64,000 bases of DNA from Aphidius gifuensis (lineage: Eukaryota > Arthropoda > Insecta > Hymenoptera > Braconidae). The stretch is taken from positions 10,602,001 to 10,666,000 of the forward strand of contig NC_057793.1 of the NCBI RefSeq assembly GCF_014905175.1, in the 5' to 3' direction. Below the pieces are notes generated by a model, which made no database searches, had not been told where the DNA came from, and saw only the letters and a list, made by a program, of their open reading frames with translations. This document shows positions 1 to 11,023 of this stretch, one piece after another; the first letter of the stretch is position 1, and every line of letters starts with the position of its first letter. A program made the translations under genes and the position numbers.

Positions 1-1177
1 TATAAATTTAAATAATTACAGGTTTTTGATTTGAATAAATTTAGAATAGGTGAAATTTATCAAAAATCAGCAAATTCATGTTACTCAACGTAAATTTTTT
101 TGGTGATATTGTTGTCACATGGAAAGTACTCATACTTTCTGCTACAATTTTTTTGGTAAAATAATTTATTTTATTATCTTTTTTATTTTTTTATTCGATT
201 AATAAACTATTATTCTTTTTATTTACTTTTTTTTAACAGAAATACGCTCAACGACGAATTATCAGCAATTAAACATGAAATACATATATAAAAAAAAACT
301 TAATGTGCCATGATCGTTAAAAAAAAATGTACTTTTTGTTTGAATAAACATAAAAAAAAATTCAAACAGTTTAATTTTTTTTTTTAAATGTGACTACATG
401 TGGTGCACCAATACCACAAATTATTTTATATTTTGAAACGATCATGAATAATAATTTGTTTTAATTAAAATATACCAATACACATTAATATTTTTTGTTA
501 TTGTAGAAATAAAATTAATAACTGCAGTTATATACATGTATATAAATTTATTTTGACTTAATCTAAAAAAATCAATAATAAATAAATATACTATTTTTTT
601 TCAAATATACATTTATATTTTGTTGATTCATTTTTATAAATATACCTATATATTTTTTTGTTTTTCTAATTGTTATCAATTTTAGATAAGACAAATATTT
701 ATATATTATTTTTATAAGAACCGTAATGACTCATTTTTTATGTTATAAAAATAAAATGTGGAATAATAAAATATCAAGCTCTTTGAATAAGTGCGTGATC
801 CAGTTTTAATGACATCCAATGGGATATTTCTGGAATATTGTGTTGAGACGTTGATTCAGTCCAATCTGGTCCAATCGAGACTAGAGCCAACTAGACTAAC
901 TTGGCACTCGTGGGTTGCAACGGAAGGAATAAAACTTCAATTAAAAATTTCTAATTTTTATTATATTCAAACAAGTAAATGTACATACTATTCAAATAAT
1001 TATAGTTTAACTAAATTTATTTCTTATTTTATTTATTTCTATTCAATATTTATTTTTCCAAGAAAATAAATATCATCAAAGAAAAAAATACATCGAAAAT
1101 GAAACTTACATTTTCAAGTTCTATGATAAAAATATTCTTCCTACTTTTATAAAAATATCATCCTGACAGCCCTATAT

Positions 1178-1246
1178 TTTTATGCCGGAGTAATTCCTCC
1201 AGAATCGTCGAAAATGGAGTAATGTTGGAGAAATATTCCCACCAGG
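1178..1246. repeat. Half copy of the CCCTGGTGGAAATATT MITE family
   Basis: The segment carries the family's clustered GGAGTAAT words and ends in the shared terminus (AATATTCCCACCAGGG). It corresponds to one arm of the fuller copies at 2326-2616, 22001-22222 and 33846-34125. The other arm is missing. Confidence 0.6.
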
Positions 1247-1828
1247 GATAGTTTCAATTTATAATTATAATCAATTTAATATTAACATACTGAATCATGT
1301 TGCAGTTTATCGTCACAATGAATGAGTTAGAATGTGAACAATCAATAAAAAAAATCGTTTGAAATTTTCCATCAAAACAAAGTCATAAAGACTATACATG
1401 TATTATAATGTGAGTATAAAATGATATTGTAGATTAAATTTTATCAAAAAAAAAATAAACAAAGTATATCTTTAAAACTAGGTTGTTTTGTTTTTTTGAT
1501 AGATAATTTTTATATAAAAAATAAAACCGATACTCATAGAATTTATGTAAAAACAATAAACAACTAAAAAAAATAAAAAAAATTTAAATGAGTATCATTG
1601 AGTGGTACACGCATCTATAGTGTGTTTTGATAATGATCATTATTGTTTTTTCTACATTGTATTTTCCCAAAGGTTAGTTGTAATTTATTAAAACTGTTAT
1701 CTCTTCTGTTGTTCGAGTGTGTTGACAATAGAACAATTATATTGATTTTTTTTTCGCTCTAATACTGAATAATTGAATAATTTATACATGTCTAAAGAAG
1801 ATTGCAGTTACAATTTCAAAATAAAAAA

Positions 1829-1880
1829 GCCCGCGTTACCCATTGAAAATTGAAAATTTTTAATACTCCGGCTAGGGCCA
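1829..1880. repeat. 52-bp GC-capped palindromic element, copy 1
   Basis: The segment starts GCCCGCGTTACCC, has a palindromic A/T centre, and ends ACTCCGGCTAGGGCCA. A near-identical copy lies at 19041-19092. GGCCC/GGGCC ends around an A/T palindrome suggest a very small mobile element or a structured RNA. The family is not recognised. Confidence 0.6.
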
Positions 1881-2325
1881 TGGCAATATGGATAAAACTT
1901 CAGCAAAAATGGACAACAACAGAACACAAATTACAGAGGTGTGTAAACTTTTATAATTATATGTTATGCGTGATTTTTAAAAAATATTATAAATAAAACA
2001 CGTACGTTCTTCACTTATATACTTTCGGAAGTTTTATTTAGAATGTGCAAAAATTAAATGTGCTAAAGTTTTTGTGTAAAAAAAACGCAAAGCTTATAAC
2101 TTTCACATTACTTTAAACTATAATGAATATGATAATATATATTTTTTAATTCAATGTTTATTTTTGTATAGGTATACTTTTTATATAGCTTTGCTGATAA
2201 AAACCTACAACTTCGTTTCAAGTTTATGCAGGAATGAAGTTTTTTTCAATTACCCGACAGTTTATGCTGACTGTAAGTTATTAGTTAGTCATAAAAAATT
2301 ATATGATTATTTTTATATGTATATT

Positions 2326-2616
2326 CCCTGGTGGAAATAATTCTCCGGAATTGCTCCGGATTACTCCGGATTATTCCGGAATTGGCTCACTTAGAAAAAA
2401 TGCGGAAAAATACGAGAAATCCGTAGCAATTCCAAAATACTCGAATTCCCGTGTAAAATGAAGGAAAATAAATGACCAAAAAATTTCAATGGGCCAATTC
2501 CGGAGCGATACGGAGTTTTTCGGAATTCTACGGAGTATTTTCGAAATTTTACGGAGTATTTCCGGAATTTTACTGAGTTTTTCCGGAGTTTTACGGAGAA
2601 ATTATTTCCACCAGGG
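2326..2616. mobile_element. Foldback MITE, CCCTGGTGGAAATA family
   Basis: The left end CCCTGGTGGAAATAATTC is mirrored at the right end (ATTATTTCCACCAGGG). Inside are serial short repeats built on CTCCGGA/TCCGGA, running inward from both ends. An open frame across it on the minus strand translates to repeated KFRKYSVKFRK-like units and is an artefact of these repeats. No transposase is encoded, so it is a non-autonomous element. Confidence 0.8.
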
Positions 2617-4754
2617 TTGTATTTCATTATAAAAACTGAATATTATTGTTTCAGCTGGTTGGTACAATTGTCACTTATGAACTTATAATATTGCAATTTG
2701 GAAAAACATAATAACAATATATACAGATATTAAAATATAAATATTATAAATAATTCCACACATATTTTGGTTTAAATAACACTCTTTAATAATTTCACTA
2801 AGCATTTCTGTTTTGGTTGAATAAAAAATATGGAAATCATAAATATGAGATCAATGATAAACTAATTATATAAACATGAACAACTAAATAGAAAATTAAA
2901 TTTAATTTTACAGGCAGAAATCTACTGAGTAATACCACGATTGATAAATTTTTCAATTTTTTTGCTTAATTAAATATATTTTTATTTTCTAGAATTTAAA
3001 TATATAAATCAACATTATACATAGGTCAATGTTACTTAATTGATTTTTCTTGAGCAATATGTACCTAATTATGTAACTAATTATAATAAATTTAATAACT
3101 TTTTTTTCATTAGATCTTGTTATATAATGTATTCATATTATTACAAACACATTCTTTTTAAATTCAACTTCTCTATAGAATCTATAATAGAATCTATAAT
3201 TAAAAACTTCTATAATAGTTTGTCAATAAATATCATTAACTTATTTATAACTACAGTGATGGACAACCCAAATCAGCTATCAGTTATAATTTTTATGACT
3301 ATATTACTGATATAGTAAATATTTTATGTAATATGTTTAATGGTTGAATGTCATTTGTTATACTCATAGGAAGATGTAATATATTTAATTCAAAGTAAAA
3401 GTACCAGTTATTTCAATTTTATTAAATATTGTTGGTTGTATAACAATTATATTAATATCAAAACGTTCATTGCAATTATTTTGATTATCATTTGTACATG
3501 ATAATATGATATAATTAAATTTAAATTTCAGATGATTCAAGGCTTTTAATTATTTTTATTTTACTTGGTGATTAAAGAAAGAATTAGACACCAGTTTTTT
3601 AAAGTCTGAGAATTGATGAATTTAGATTACTTGGATAATTTATTATTTATAAATGATACCTCAATTTTTTGACTACAAAATAAATCGTTTTAGTGGATTT
3701 TTGAGTAAATAAATTAGTTAAGAGTCTACTCGTTTGATATGATCAAGGTATACTAAGTGACCAGATTCATTTTACAAAATAAATTGTAAGTATGCGCATT
3801 TAATATCATTAAAAAATATTATTTTTATTAAAATGATTGAATCATTAATATTTTTTATCACTAAAAAAAATTTTTCTATATTTCTCTGCGACATATCAAA
3901 TTCTTTTGAGTCCAATTTAACTTATTTATTTTAAATAATTTTAATTATTGAAAATCCATAATATAATCAATAAAATAAAATTTTTTTTATCAATAATTAT
4001 ATAATGTAAACTTGAATTTAAAAATAAAAATAAAAATTGACCTACTTTGGGAACTCTTGAAAAAAATTAAATCAATTGAATAAATGATTACAGATTTATT
4101 CTTACATACATTTATTAATGGATATTTTAAAATTATTTTTTAAAATTCACACATTCATTTACTTCCATTTGAATAAGTCTAAAAACATCATGAGCGTTTC
4201 AAAAATATTGTTTCTACAATATCCCAGACCTATGACATTGATGTTATAAAAAAAAAATGATAACAAATTTTTTATGTCATTCAAATAGGTATTTTATTAC
4301 TAAACTTGATTTTATTGTAAGCTATCACAAGGTCAAGGTTTTTAAAATTAACATAAGTTCAATGTACATGTATTATTTGATTAAAACATAATAATTCGTT
4401 GATACTTGATAAAAAATTAATCTAAACATTATGTAATAATTAAGTTAACTACAATCATTATATTGATTATTATTTTTTTATTTAACAAACCTACATTGGG
4501 ACAATTAATTGATAATTTTATCTCCATATAATTAGTAGATTAGATAAATTCAAGGTCCGTTTGTTTTTTGCCTATATAGACTTGATGATTTTGACTTCAA
4601 AGTTTGATATTCTTATATGAAACACTGCACTGGTAATACGTTTATATTTCTAGATCATTAATCTGGTGCAGTACATCATTAACTGGTTCGTGTTTTATGT
4701 GTTGTGTAATATTTTTTAAGTAGTAAAATATTGTCTATATTGAAACAAGTTAAA

Positions 4755-6602
4755 ATGAAAATATTAGTTAATATTGTAGTGTTATTTTTTATAATAATTA
4801 AAATTGATAATTGTATTGGATATAGAATCCTCGCATTATTTCCATTAAATGTAAAAAGTCATTTTAAAATGTATGAAAGATTAATGAAAGGTCTTGTTGA
4901 ACGTGGACATCAAGTAGATGTTATTAGTAGTTTACCACTCGATACACCAATCAAAAATTATACAGATATTGTATTAGATCCAATAGCTTCCGATCATACT
5001 GATGAATTTACTTATGATCTTCTTCCATTGTATAATGGTTTAAGTCAGTTTGAAATAATTGCAACTAAGGCTGGAAACGACATTTGTGATGGGATTTTAA
5101 GAAATTCTAAAGTTCAAGATATTATTAATAATCCACCAACAAATCCACCATATGATTTAATCATCATGGAAGTATGTATAAGCATTATTTAATAAATTAT
5201 TTGTAAACATTTAGGATTTTAATTTATTTGAAATTGTTAATAGCTAGCTGCTGGTAATTGTTTTATTGCATTTGGACATAAATTAAATATACCAGTAGTT
5301 GCAGCAAGCTCATCATTTTGGCCATTTACATCAAACATGTTTGGAAATCCTGAGAATTTAGCTGTAACAGCAAATCTATTTACTCATAATTTTGATAGAA
5401 TGAAATTTTTTGATAGAATGTATAATGTTATTTTTACATTTTATACAAATTATATATTTAATAAACTAAGAGCACCACAAGACGGCATGATTAAAAAAAA
5501 ATTTGGTCCAAGTACACCTAGTCTGATAGAATTGGAAAAACAATTTGATTTACTTCTCCTTAATACACATCCATCGTTGGAGGATCCAATACCAAGAGTA
5601 CCAGGATTGATTGAAGTTGGTGGTCTGCATGCTCTGGATGATGATAGCCCTGAATTATCAATGGTACTTTTTTCGTTTATTGTATTAATGATTTAAACTG
5701 TATTTTTTAAATTTATATTCCTGAACAGGCTGATAAAAAATGGCTTGATGAGAGCACTGATGGATTTATTTATTTTACGTTTGGATCAATTGCCGTAACA
5801 GAATCATTTCCTTTGTCAACAATTCAAGCTTTTTACAAATCATTTGCAAAACTTGCACCATTGAGAATACTTATGAGAGTTAAACGACCAGAAAGACTTC
5901 CACCAGGACTTCCAGAGAACATCAAAATTTTTACATGGATATCACAACCCAAAGTGCTCAGTAAGCGTTTCAATTGATTTTAAATTTTATTTTAATTATT
6001 TATCTAAATTTATTTAATTAATTTTTAGAGCATAAAAATATTCGTGCATTTATAACACATGGTGGATTAATGGGAACTCAAGAAGCAGTTGCTCATGGAG
6101 TACCAATGATTGGTGTACCTCTTTTCTGTGATCAATTTACCAATGTTGATCTATATGTACGAAAAAATATTGCGATTCGGCTGGAACACAAAGAAATAAC
6201 TGAAAAAAAATTAGATTTTGCGTTGAAAGAAATACTTGAAAATCCAATGTACAGGTACGATTCAAAATCAACTTAAAATTTAGCTCATAGAAATTGTTAT
6301 TTATTTTTTCTTTCTAATATAGAAACAATGCAAAAAAATTGGCTATCAAATTTCGAGATCGTCCATCAAGTCCTCTTGATACAGCATGCTACTGGATTGA
6401 ATACATTGGTAGACATGGTAAAAATTCACTGAGATCACCCACTCTAGACTTGGCCTGGTGGCAAGTTCAACTACTCGATGTCTATGCCGCAATTTCACTT
6501 GCTATTACAATTATTATAATAATCTCAGTAATATTAGGAAAATACATAATTAAAAAATTCTATTTTTACATTCCAGCATCGGGCGAGAAAAAAAATTGCT
6601 AG
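4755..6602 (+). CDS. UDP-glycosyltransferase (UGT), copy 1
   Basis: Family-1 glycosyltransferase that conjugates UDP-sugars to small lipophilic compounds; insect members are ER-membrane detoxification enzymes. Five exons join in frame (4755-5171, 5244-5663, 5729-5960, 6029-6254, 6323-6602) to give 524 aa, the usual UGT length. An open frame extends upstream to 4731, but it begins with TTG; the ATG at 4755 opens directly into a hydrophobic signal peptide (residues 1 to about 22). The UGT signature starts near residue 364 (FITHGGLMGTQEA, then GVPMIGVPLF..DQ). A C-terminal membrane helix (AISLAITIIIIISVIL) precedes a lysine-rich cytosolic tail, typical of type I ER UGTs. AATAAA lies at 6632. It is the tandem paralogue of 9159-11023, with the same exon structure. 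The endogenous substrate cannot be told from sequence. Confidence 0.93.
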
Positions 6603-6835
6603 TTACGATACCAAAAAACTATTAAATACTAAATAAATGCTCGTGATTAATAATGCTTGTTTGTTTTTTTCACATTAATATTTTTGTGTAATATGTTACA
6701 GCATTACAATTTACATCGCTGATTAAATAATTGATTGATATTATAAAAATAAATATTTTGTAATAATTTTAAAAAAAATTACTCATTTTCTTTATAAAAA
6801 AAAAAACAGATAAATAAATCGAATAAAATGAAAAT

Positions 6836-7045
6836 CAAGCTTATGATACATTTTTTTAAACCATATTCCAGATATTAGAGTTAGTGAAAATTTGTGACTC
6901 ATTTAAATATTAATATTATCAAATTTTATTCATTCAATTTTAACAGAATGCATAAGTTATTTCATGAATATTTTTTATTAACTAATCATAAAAAAATGTC
7001 ATAAAAATCATGCAGTATATGGTAATTGACAATACTTAAAAATTT
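6836..7045 (+). promoter_or_regulatory. UGT upstream block, copy A (of three)
   Basis: This block, with GTGAAAATTTGTGACTCATT, a CAGAATGCATAA word and ATCATGCAGTATATGG, recurs at 8028-8195 and at 8867-9060. The last copy lies just before the ATG of the second intact UGT, so the block probably represents its duplicated 5' flank or promoter. Here it is joined to a relic that has lost exon 1. Promoter function is inferred from position only. Confidence 0.55.
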
Positions 7046-7074
7046 CAATTATACTTCATTAAATGTATTCACAG

Positions 7075-7663
7075 TTATTTGCTGGTAATTGTTTTATAGT
7101 ACTTGGACAGCAATTGAATATTCCAATAATTGCTGCGAGTTCACCGCTTTGGCCATGGTCATCAGCGCAATGTTTGGAAATTCTGAGAATTTAACTGTAA
7201 CAGCAAATTTAATCACTAATAATTTTGATAGATTGAATTTTTTTGATAGAATATATAATGTTATTTTTACATTTTATACAAATTATATATTTAATAAACT
7301 AAGAGCACTACAAGATGGAATGATTAAAAAAACATTTAGTCCAAGTACACCTGGTCTGATGAAATTGTAAAAACAATTTGATTTACTTTTATTTCTTCAA
7401 TACACATCCATCGTTGGACGATCTAATACCAAGAGTACCAGGATTGATTGAAGTTGGTTGTCATAATGTCATTTGGATCATTTGCCGTGGCTGAATTTTC
7501 CCTGCATGGAAAAAATACACTGAGATCACCAGCTCTGAACTTGGCTTGGTGGCAAGTTCAACTCATTGATGTCTATACTGCAATGTTATTCATCATTACA
7601 ATGATTATCATAATCTCAGTAATTTTAATAGAATACATAGTTAAAATATTTTATATATAAATA
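7075..7663 (+). pseudogene. UGT pseudogene: exon 2 fused to pieces of exons 3 and 5
   Basis: After a preserved acceptor (TTCACAG, ending 7074), the sequence matches UGT exon 2 from residues LFAGNCF onward. A frameshift lies near 7169, a TAA interrupts at about 7367, and another indel follows near 7395. The sequence then jumps to an exon 3 scrap (FGSFAVAE, about 7470) and directly into exon 5 (HGK..LRSP...LAWWQVQL) with the C-terminal membrane helix. Exon 1, exon 4 with the UGT signature, and the 3' introns are gone. It cannot make an enzyme. It lies between the two intact UGTs in the same orientation, so it is the remains of a third tandem copy. Confidence 0.85.
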
Positions 7664-8027
7664 CATTTTATAAAAATAAATGAACACTGTGAAGTTTTTA
7701 TGGGAAGTCCAGACGTAGCTACGCCATCATTTATCAGATTTATCAAATATCATTATTTAAATACCTCTTCTTTAAATTAAGTATTAATATACCTCAAAGA
7801 AGTCATAAAAAAACAACGCCCTGGAATATGTTTCATCGTATTTAAAAAAAACAAATTCAGGGTTTGTTGGCTAAAATCTATTTTTAAATATGTATGTTAA
7901 CAGTATCACAAAATACCCCTGCATATTAAATAAATAAATTTTTAAAAATTTACACAATCTTTCGATAAAAAAAAATAAATATGAATAAGCATATTTACAG
8001 AATGTCAACTAAATCAATGTCATATCA
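7664..8027. other. Spacer between UGT relic and second upstream block
   Basis: AT-rich spacer with no open frame of note and no recognised repeat. Confidence 0.5.
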
Positions 8028-8195
8028 AGCTTATCAAACATTTTTGTATTTTATCATATTGCAGACATTAATGTCATTGAAAATTTGTGATTTATTTATA
8101 TTTTATCTATTCTATTTTAACAGAATGCATAATTAATTAATCATGATAAATTGTCATAAGAATAATGCAGTTTATGTTAATTGACAATTGATTGT
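8028..8195 (+). promoter_or_regulatory. UGT upstream block, copy B (orphan)
   Basis: This is a second copy of the UGT 5'-flanking block (TGAAAATTTGTGATTTATTT, CAGAATGCATAATTAA, GCAGTTTATGTTAATTGACAATTGATTGTA). No UGT coding sequence follows it, so a gene copy was apparently deleted or never completed here. The sequence from 8196 to 8866 is AT-rich with no gene. Confidence 0.5.
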
Positions 8196-8866
8196 ACCTA
8201 TGAAAATATCACAATTATTTTTTTTTTATATTAATATTTATGAAGGTGTTCCATATAAAATACCTTGCTTCTTCATATTATAAAATTTTATTTAAAAGTA
8301 TTATCACATGGTTTATAATTCAAATTTTATATTTAATCATTTAATTGGTAACTCGTGTACGATTCAAAGTTATTTTCATGAGCTTCCCAAAAATAAAAAA
8401 AATTAAGTAATATAACAAAATCTGTTTTAATAATTTTTTATCCTTATGAAAAATGTTTTAGAGCTACATGATTGACAATGATTGATTATTGTATAACAAG
8501 TTCATCAGTAGCTATTTATTATGATTTCCTTACTGGTGTATTACATTGTGATATTTCGACCATGATATTTAAATTACTGATTAAATATTCTTAAAACCTT
8601 TGATTTAAAACCAATGGTTTATTATTATCATTAAATAATTATAACGACGATAATACTATGATCATATCAAGCTGATTGATAAAACAATATTTATTATTAT
8701 TATATGTAAAGTTCACTTATTCTTTTGATACTGAAAAAAAAAAGTTTAAATAATATATTTCTAAAAATTTTAATGTCATGACTCATGACCAAGGCCAGAA
8801 TGTTTGCCGAACTTCCTGGCTGTGATCATGACTTATTTGTATGTAAATTAAACCAAGATCATGATG

Positions 8867-9060
8867 AGCTCATCAAACCATTTTTTTTTCTATAATCCAC
8901 ATATGAAAAATTTGTGATTCATTTAAATATCAATAAGTTTTATCTATTCAATTCCAACAGAATACATAATTTATTTTCTGAATATTTTTCATTAATAAAT
9001 CATGAACAACTGTCATAAAAATCATGCAGTTTATGTTAGTTGACAATTGATTGTAGCTGT
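8867..9060 (+). promoter_or_regulatory. UGT upstream block, copy C, 5' of the second UGT
   Basis: This copy lies about 100 bases before the ATG at 9159. It shares TGAAAAATTTGTGATTCATT, CAGAATACATAATTTATT and ATCATGCAGTTTATGTTAG with copies A and B. It probably contains the core promoter or first regulatory elements of the gene. No TATA or initiator assignment could be made in such AT-rich DNA. Confidence 0.5.
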
Positions 9061-9158
9061 AAAAATACCACATTCATCTTTACTATTATATAAAAAATAG
9101 CATGATTTTTTAAATTATTAATTTGTTTGAGTTGTAAAATTATTGATCCAATATAAAA

Positions 9159-11023
9159 ATGAAAAATCGATATAATATTTTACTGTTATTTTTCTTAATA
9201 ATAGTTGAATTTGATAATTGTTTTGGATATAGAATTCTTGGATTATTTCCATTAAATGGAAAAAGTCATTTTAAAATGCCTGAAAGTCTAATGAAAGGTC
9301 TTGCAAAACGTGGTCATCAAGTTGATATAATAAGTTTTTTTCCACTTGATATACTAATGCAAAATTATACAGATATTACTATTGAGCCACTTGTTAACGA
9401 GTATGTTGATGATTTTAATTATGATATTTTTCCTACATACAAAGATATAATGCAATTTAAAATGTATGCAACTGTGTTTGGTAATGATGTTTGTGAGGGA
9501 CTTCTTAAAAATTCTAAAGTTCAAAATATAATTAATAATCCACCAACAAATCCACCTTATGATTTACTCATCATGGAAGTACGTATTAATTTTTATTGAT
9601 AAGTTTACTAATTTAAATATTTAAGTAAATAAATTGTTTGTGTTTATAGTTGTATGCTGCTAATTGTTTTATGGCATTTGGACATAAATTAAACATTCCA
9701 GTAATTGGTGTAAGTCCAGCCTTCTTTCCTTGGACATCAGCTATCATTGGAAATCCTGAAAATTTAGCAATAACATCAAATATTTTTCTCAGTACCACTT
9801 TTGATAGAATGAAATTTGTTGATAGAATGTACAATGTTATTTTTACATTTTATACAAATTATATATTCAATAAACTGAGAGCACCACAAGACAAAATGAT
9901 TAGAAAAACGTTTGGTCCAAGTACACCTAGTTTAATGGAATTGGAAAAAACGTTTGATTTATTTCTCGTAAATACACATCCATCATTGAATGATCCAATA
10001 CCAAGAGTACCAGGATTAATTGAAGTTGGTGGTTTACATGCTCTAGATGATGATAGTGCTGAATTATCAGTGGTATATTTTTTGTTTATTATTTTATTTT
10101 TTTATATGAATAAAAGAGTAAGCTGTATTTTTTTAATTATATATATCAACAGGCTGATAAAAAATGGCTTGATGAGAGCACTGATGGATTTATTTATTTT
10201 ACGTTTGGATCATTTGCCGTTACAGAATCATTTCCTTTGTCAACAATTCAGGCATTTTACAAATCATTTGCAAAACTTGTACCAAAAAGAATACTTATGA
10301 GAGTTAAACGACCCGAAAGACTTCCACCAGGTCTTCCGAGCAATGTTAAAACTTTTACTTGGATATCACAAGCTAAAGTACTCAGTAAGTGTTTTGAATC
10401 ATTTTAAATTTTCTTTTAATTATTTACTTATACTTATTTGATTATTTTTAGAGCATAAAAATATACGAGCATTTATAACACATGGTGGATTAATGGGAAC
10501 TCAAGAAGCAGTTGCTCATGGAGTACCAATGATTGGTGTTCCACTTTTTACCGATCAATTTACAAACATCGATCTGTATGTAAGAAAAAATATTGCCATT
10601 CGCTTAGAACACAAAGAAATATCTGAAAAAAAATTAGATTTTGCTTTGAAAGAAATTCTTGAAAATCCCACGTACAGGTACGATTCAAAATCAACTTGAA
10701 ATTTAGTGTATAAAAATTGTTATGTTTTTTTTTTTCAATATAGAATTAATGCAAAAAAACTGGCCATCAAATTTCGAGATCGTTCATCAAGTCCACTTGA
10801 TACAGCATGCTATTGGATTGACTACATTGGTAGACATGGTAAAAATGCACTAAGATCACGGACTTTGGATATGGCCTGGTGGCAAGTTCAACTTCTCGAT
10901 GTCTATGCTGCCATTATATTCATCATCACAATGATCATTACAATATTAGTAATTTTAATAAAACACCTAGTTAAAAAATTCCATTTCCATACTTCAATAT
11001 CAGATGAAAAAAAAAATAGCTAG
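9159..11023 (+). CDS. UDP-glycosyltransferase (UGT), copy 2
   Basis: ER-membrane UDP-sugar conjugating enzyme, the tandem paralogue of 4755-6602. Exons 9159-9578, 9650-10072, 10153-10384, 10452-10677 and 10744-11023 join in frame to give 526 aa. The ATG at 9159 opens into a signal peptide (ILLLFFLIIVEFDNCFG). The UGT signature starts near residue 366 (FITHGGLMGTQEA; GVPLFTDQFTN). The conserved LAWWQVQLLDVYAA-type segment (here MAWWQVQL) precedes the C-terminal transmembrane helix and a basic tail (KHLVKKF). Exons 3, 4 and 5 have exactly the same lengths as in copy 1 (232, 226, 280 nt), which supports a recent tandem duplication. Differences cluster in exon 1 and early exon 2, the acceptor-binding half, as expected when substrate range diverges. 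AATAAA lies at 11171. Confidence 0.94.

Larger units (their letters stand above)
1..4754. other. AT-rich intergenic region upstream of the UGT cluster
   Basis: There is no supportable gene here. The stretch is mostly A/T homopolymer-rich DNA. Positions 791-1069 hold a 92-codon open frame in slightly more complex sequence, but it has no recognisable domain and I do not call it. Palindromic repeats inside the region are listed separately (1178-1246, 1829-1880, 2326-2616). From about 2617 to 4560 I see nothing but low-complexity sequence. The last 200 bases before 4755 should hold the UGT promoter, but no element could be fixed with confidence. Confidence 0.6.

Noticed and set aside
791..1069. 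92-codon frame in a more complex patch
   Set aside because: No domain, signal peptide or splice context; could be chance.
2391..2627. 78-codon minus-strand frame with repeated KFRKYSV units
   Set aside because: It is translated from the serial TCCGGA-type repeats of a palindromic MITE; no independent gene evidence.
4731..4754. Possible upstream start of the first UGT
   Set aside because: The codon at 4731 is TTG; the first ATG in frame is at 4755 and gives a proper signal peptide.
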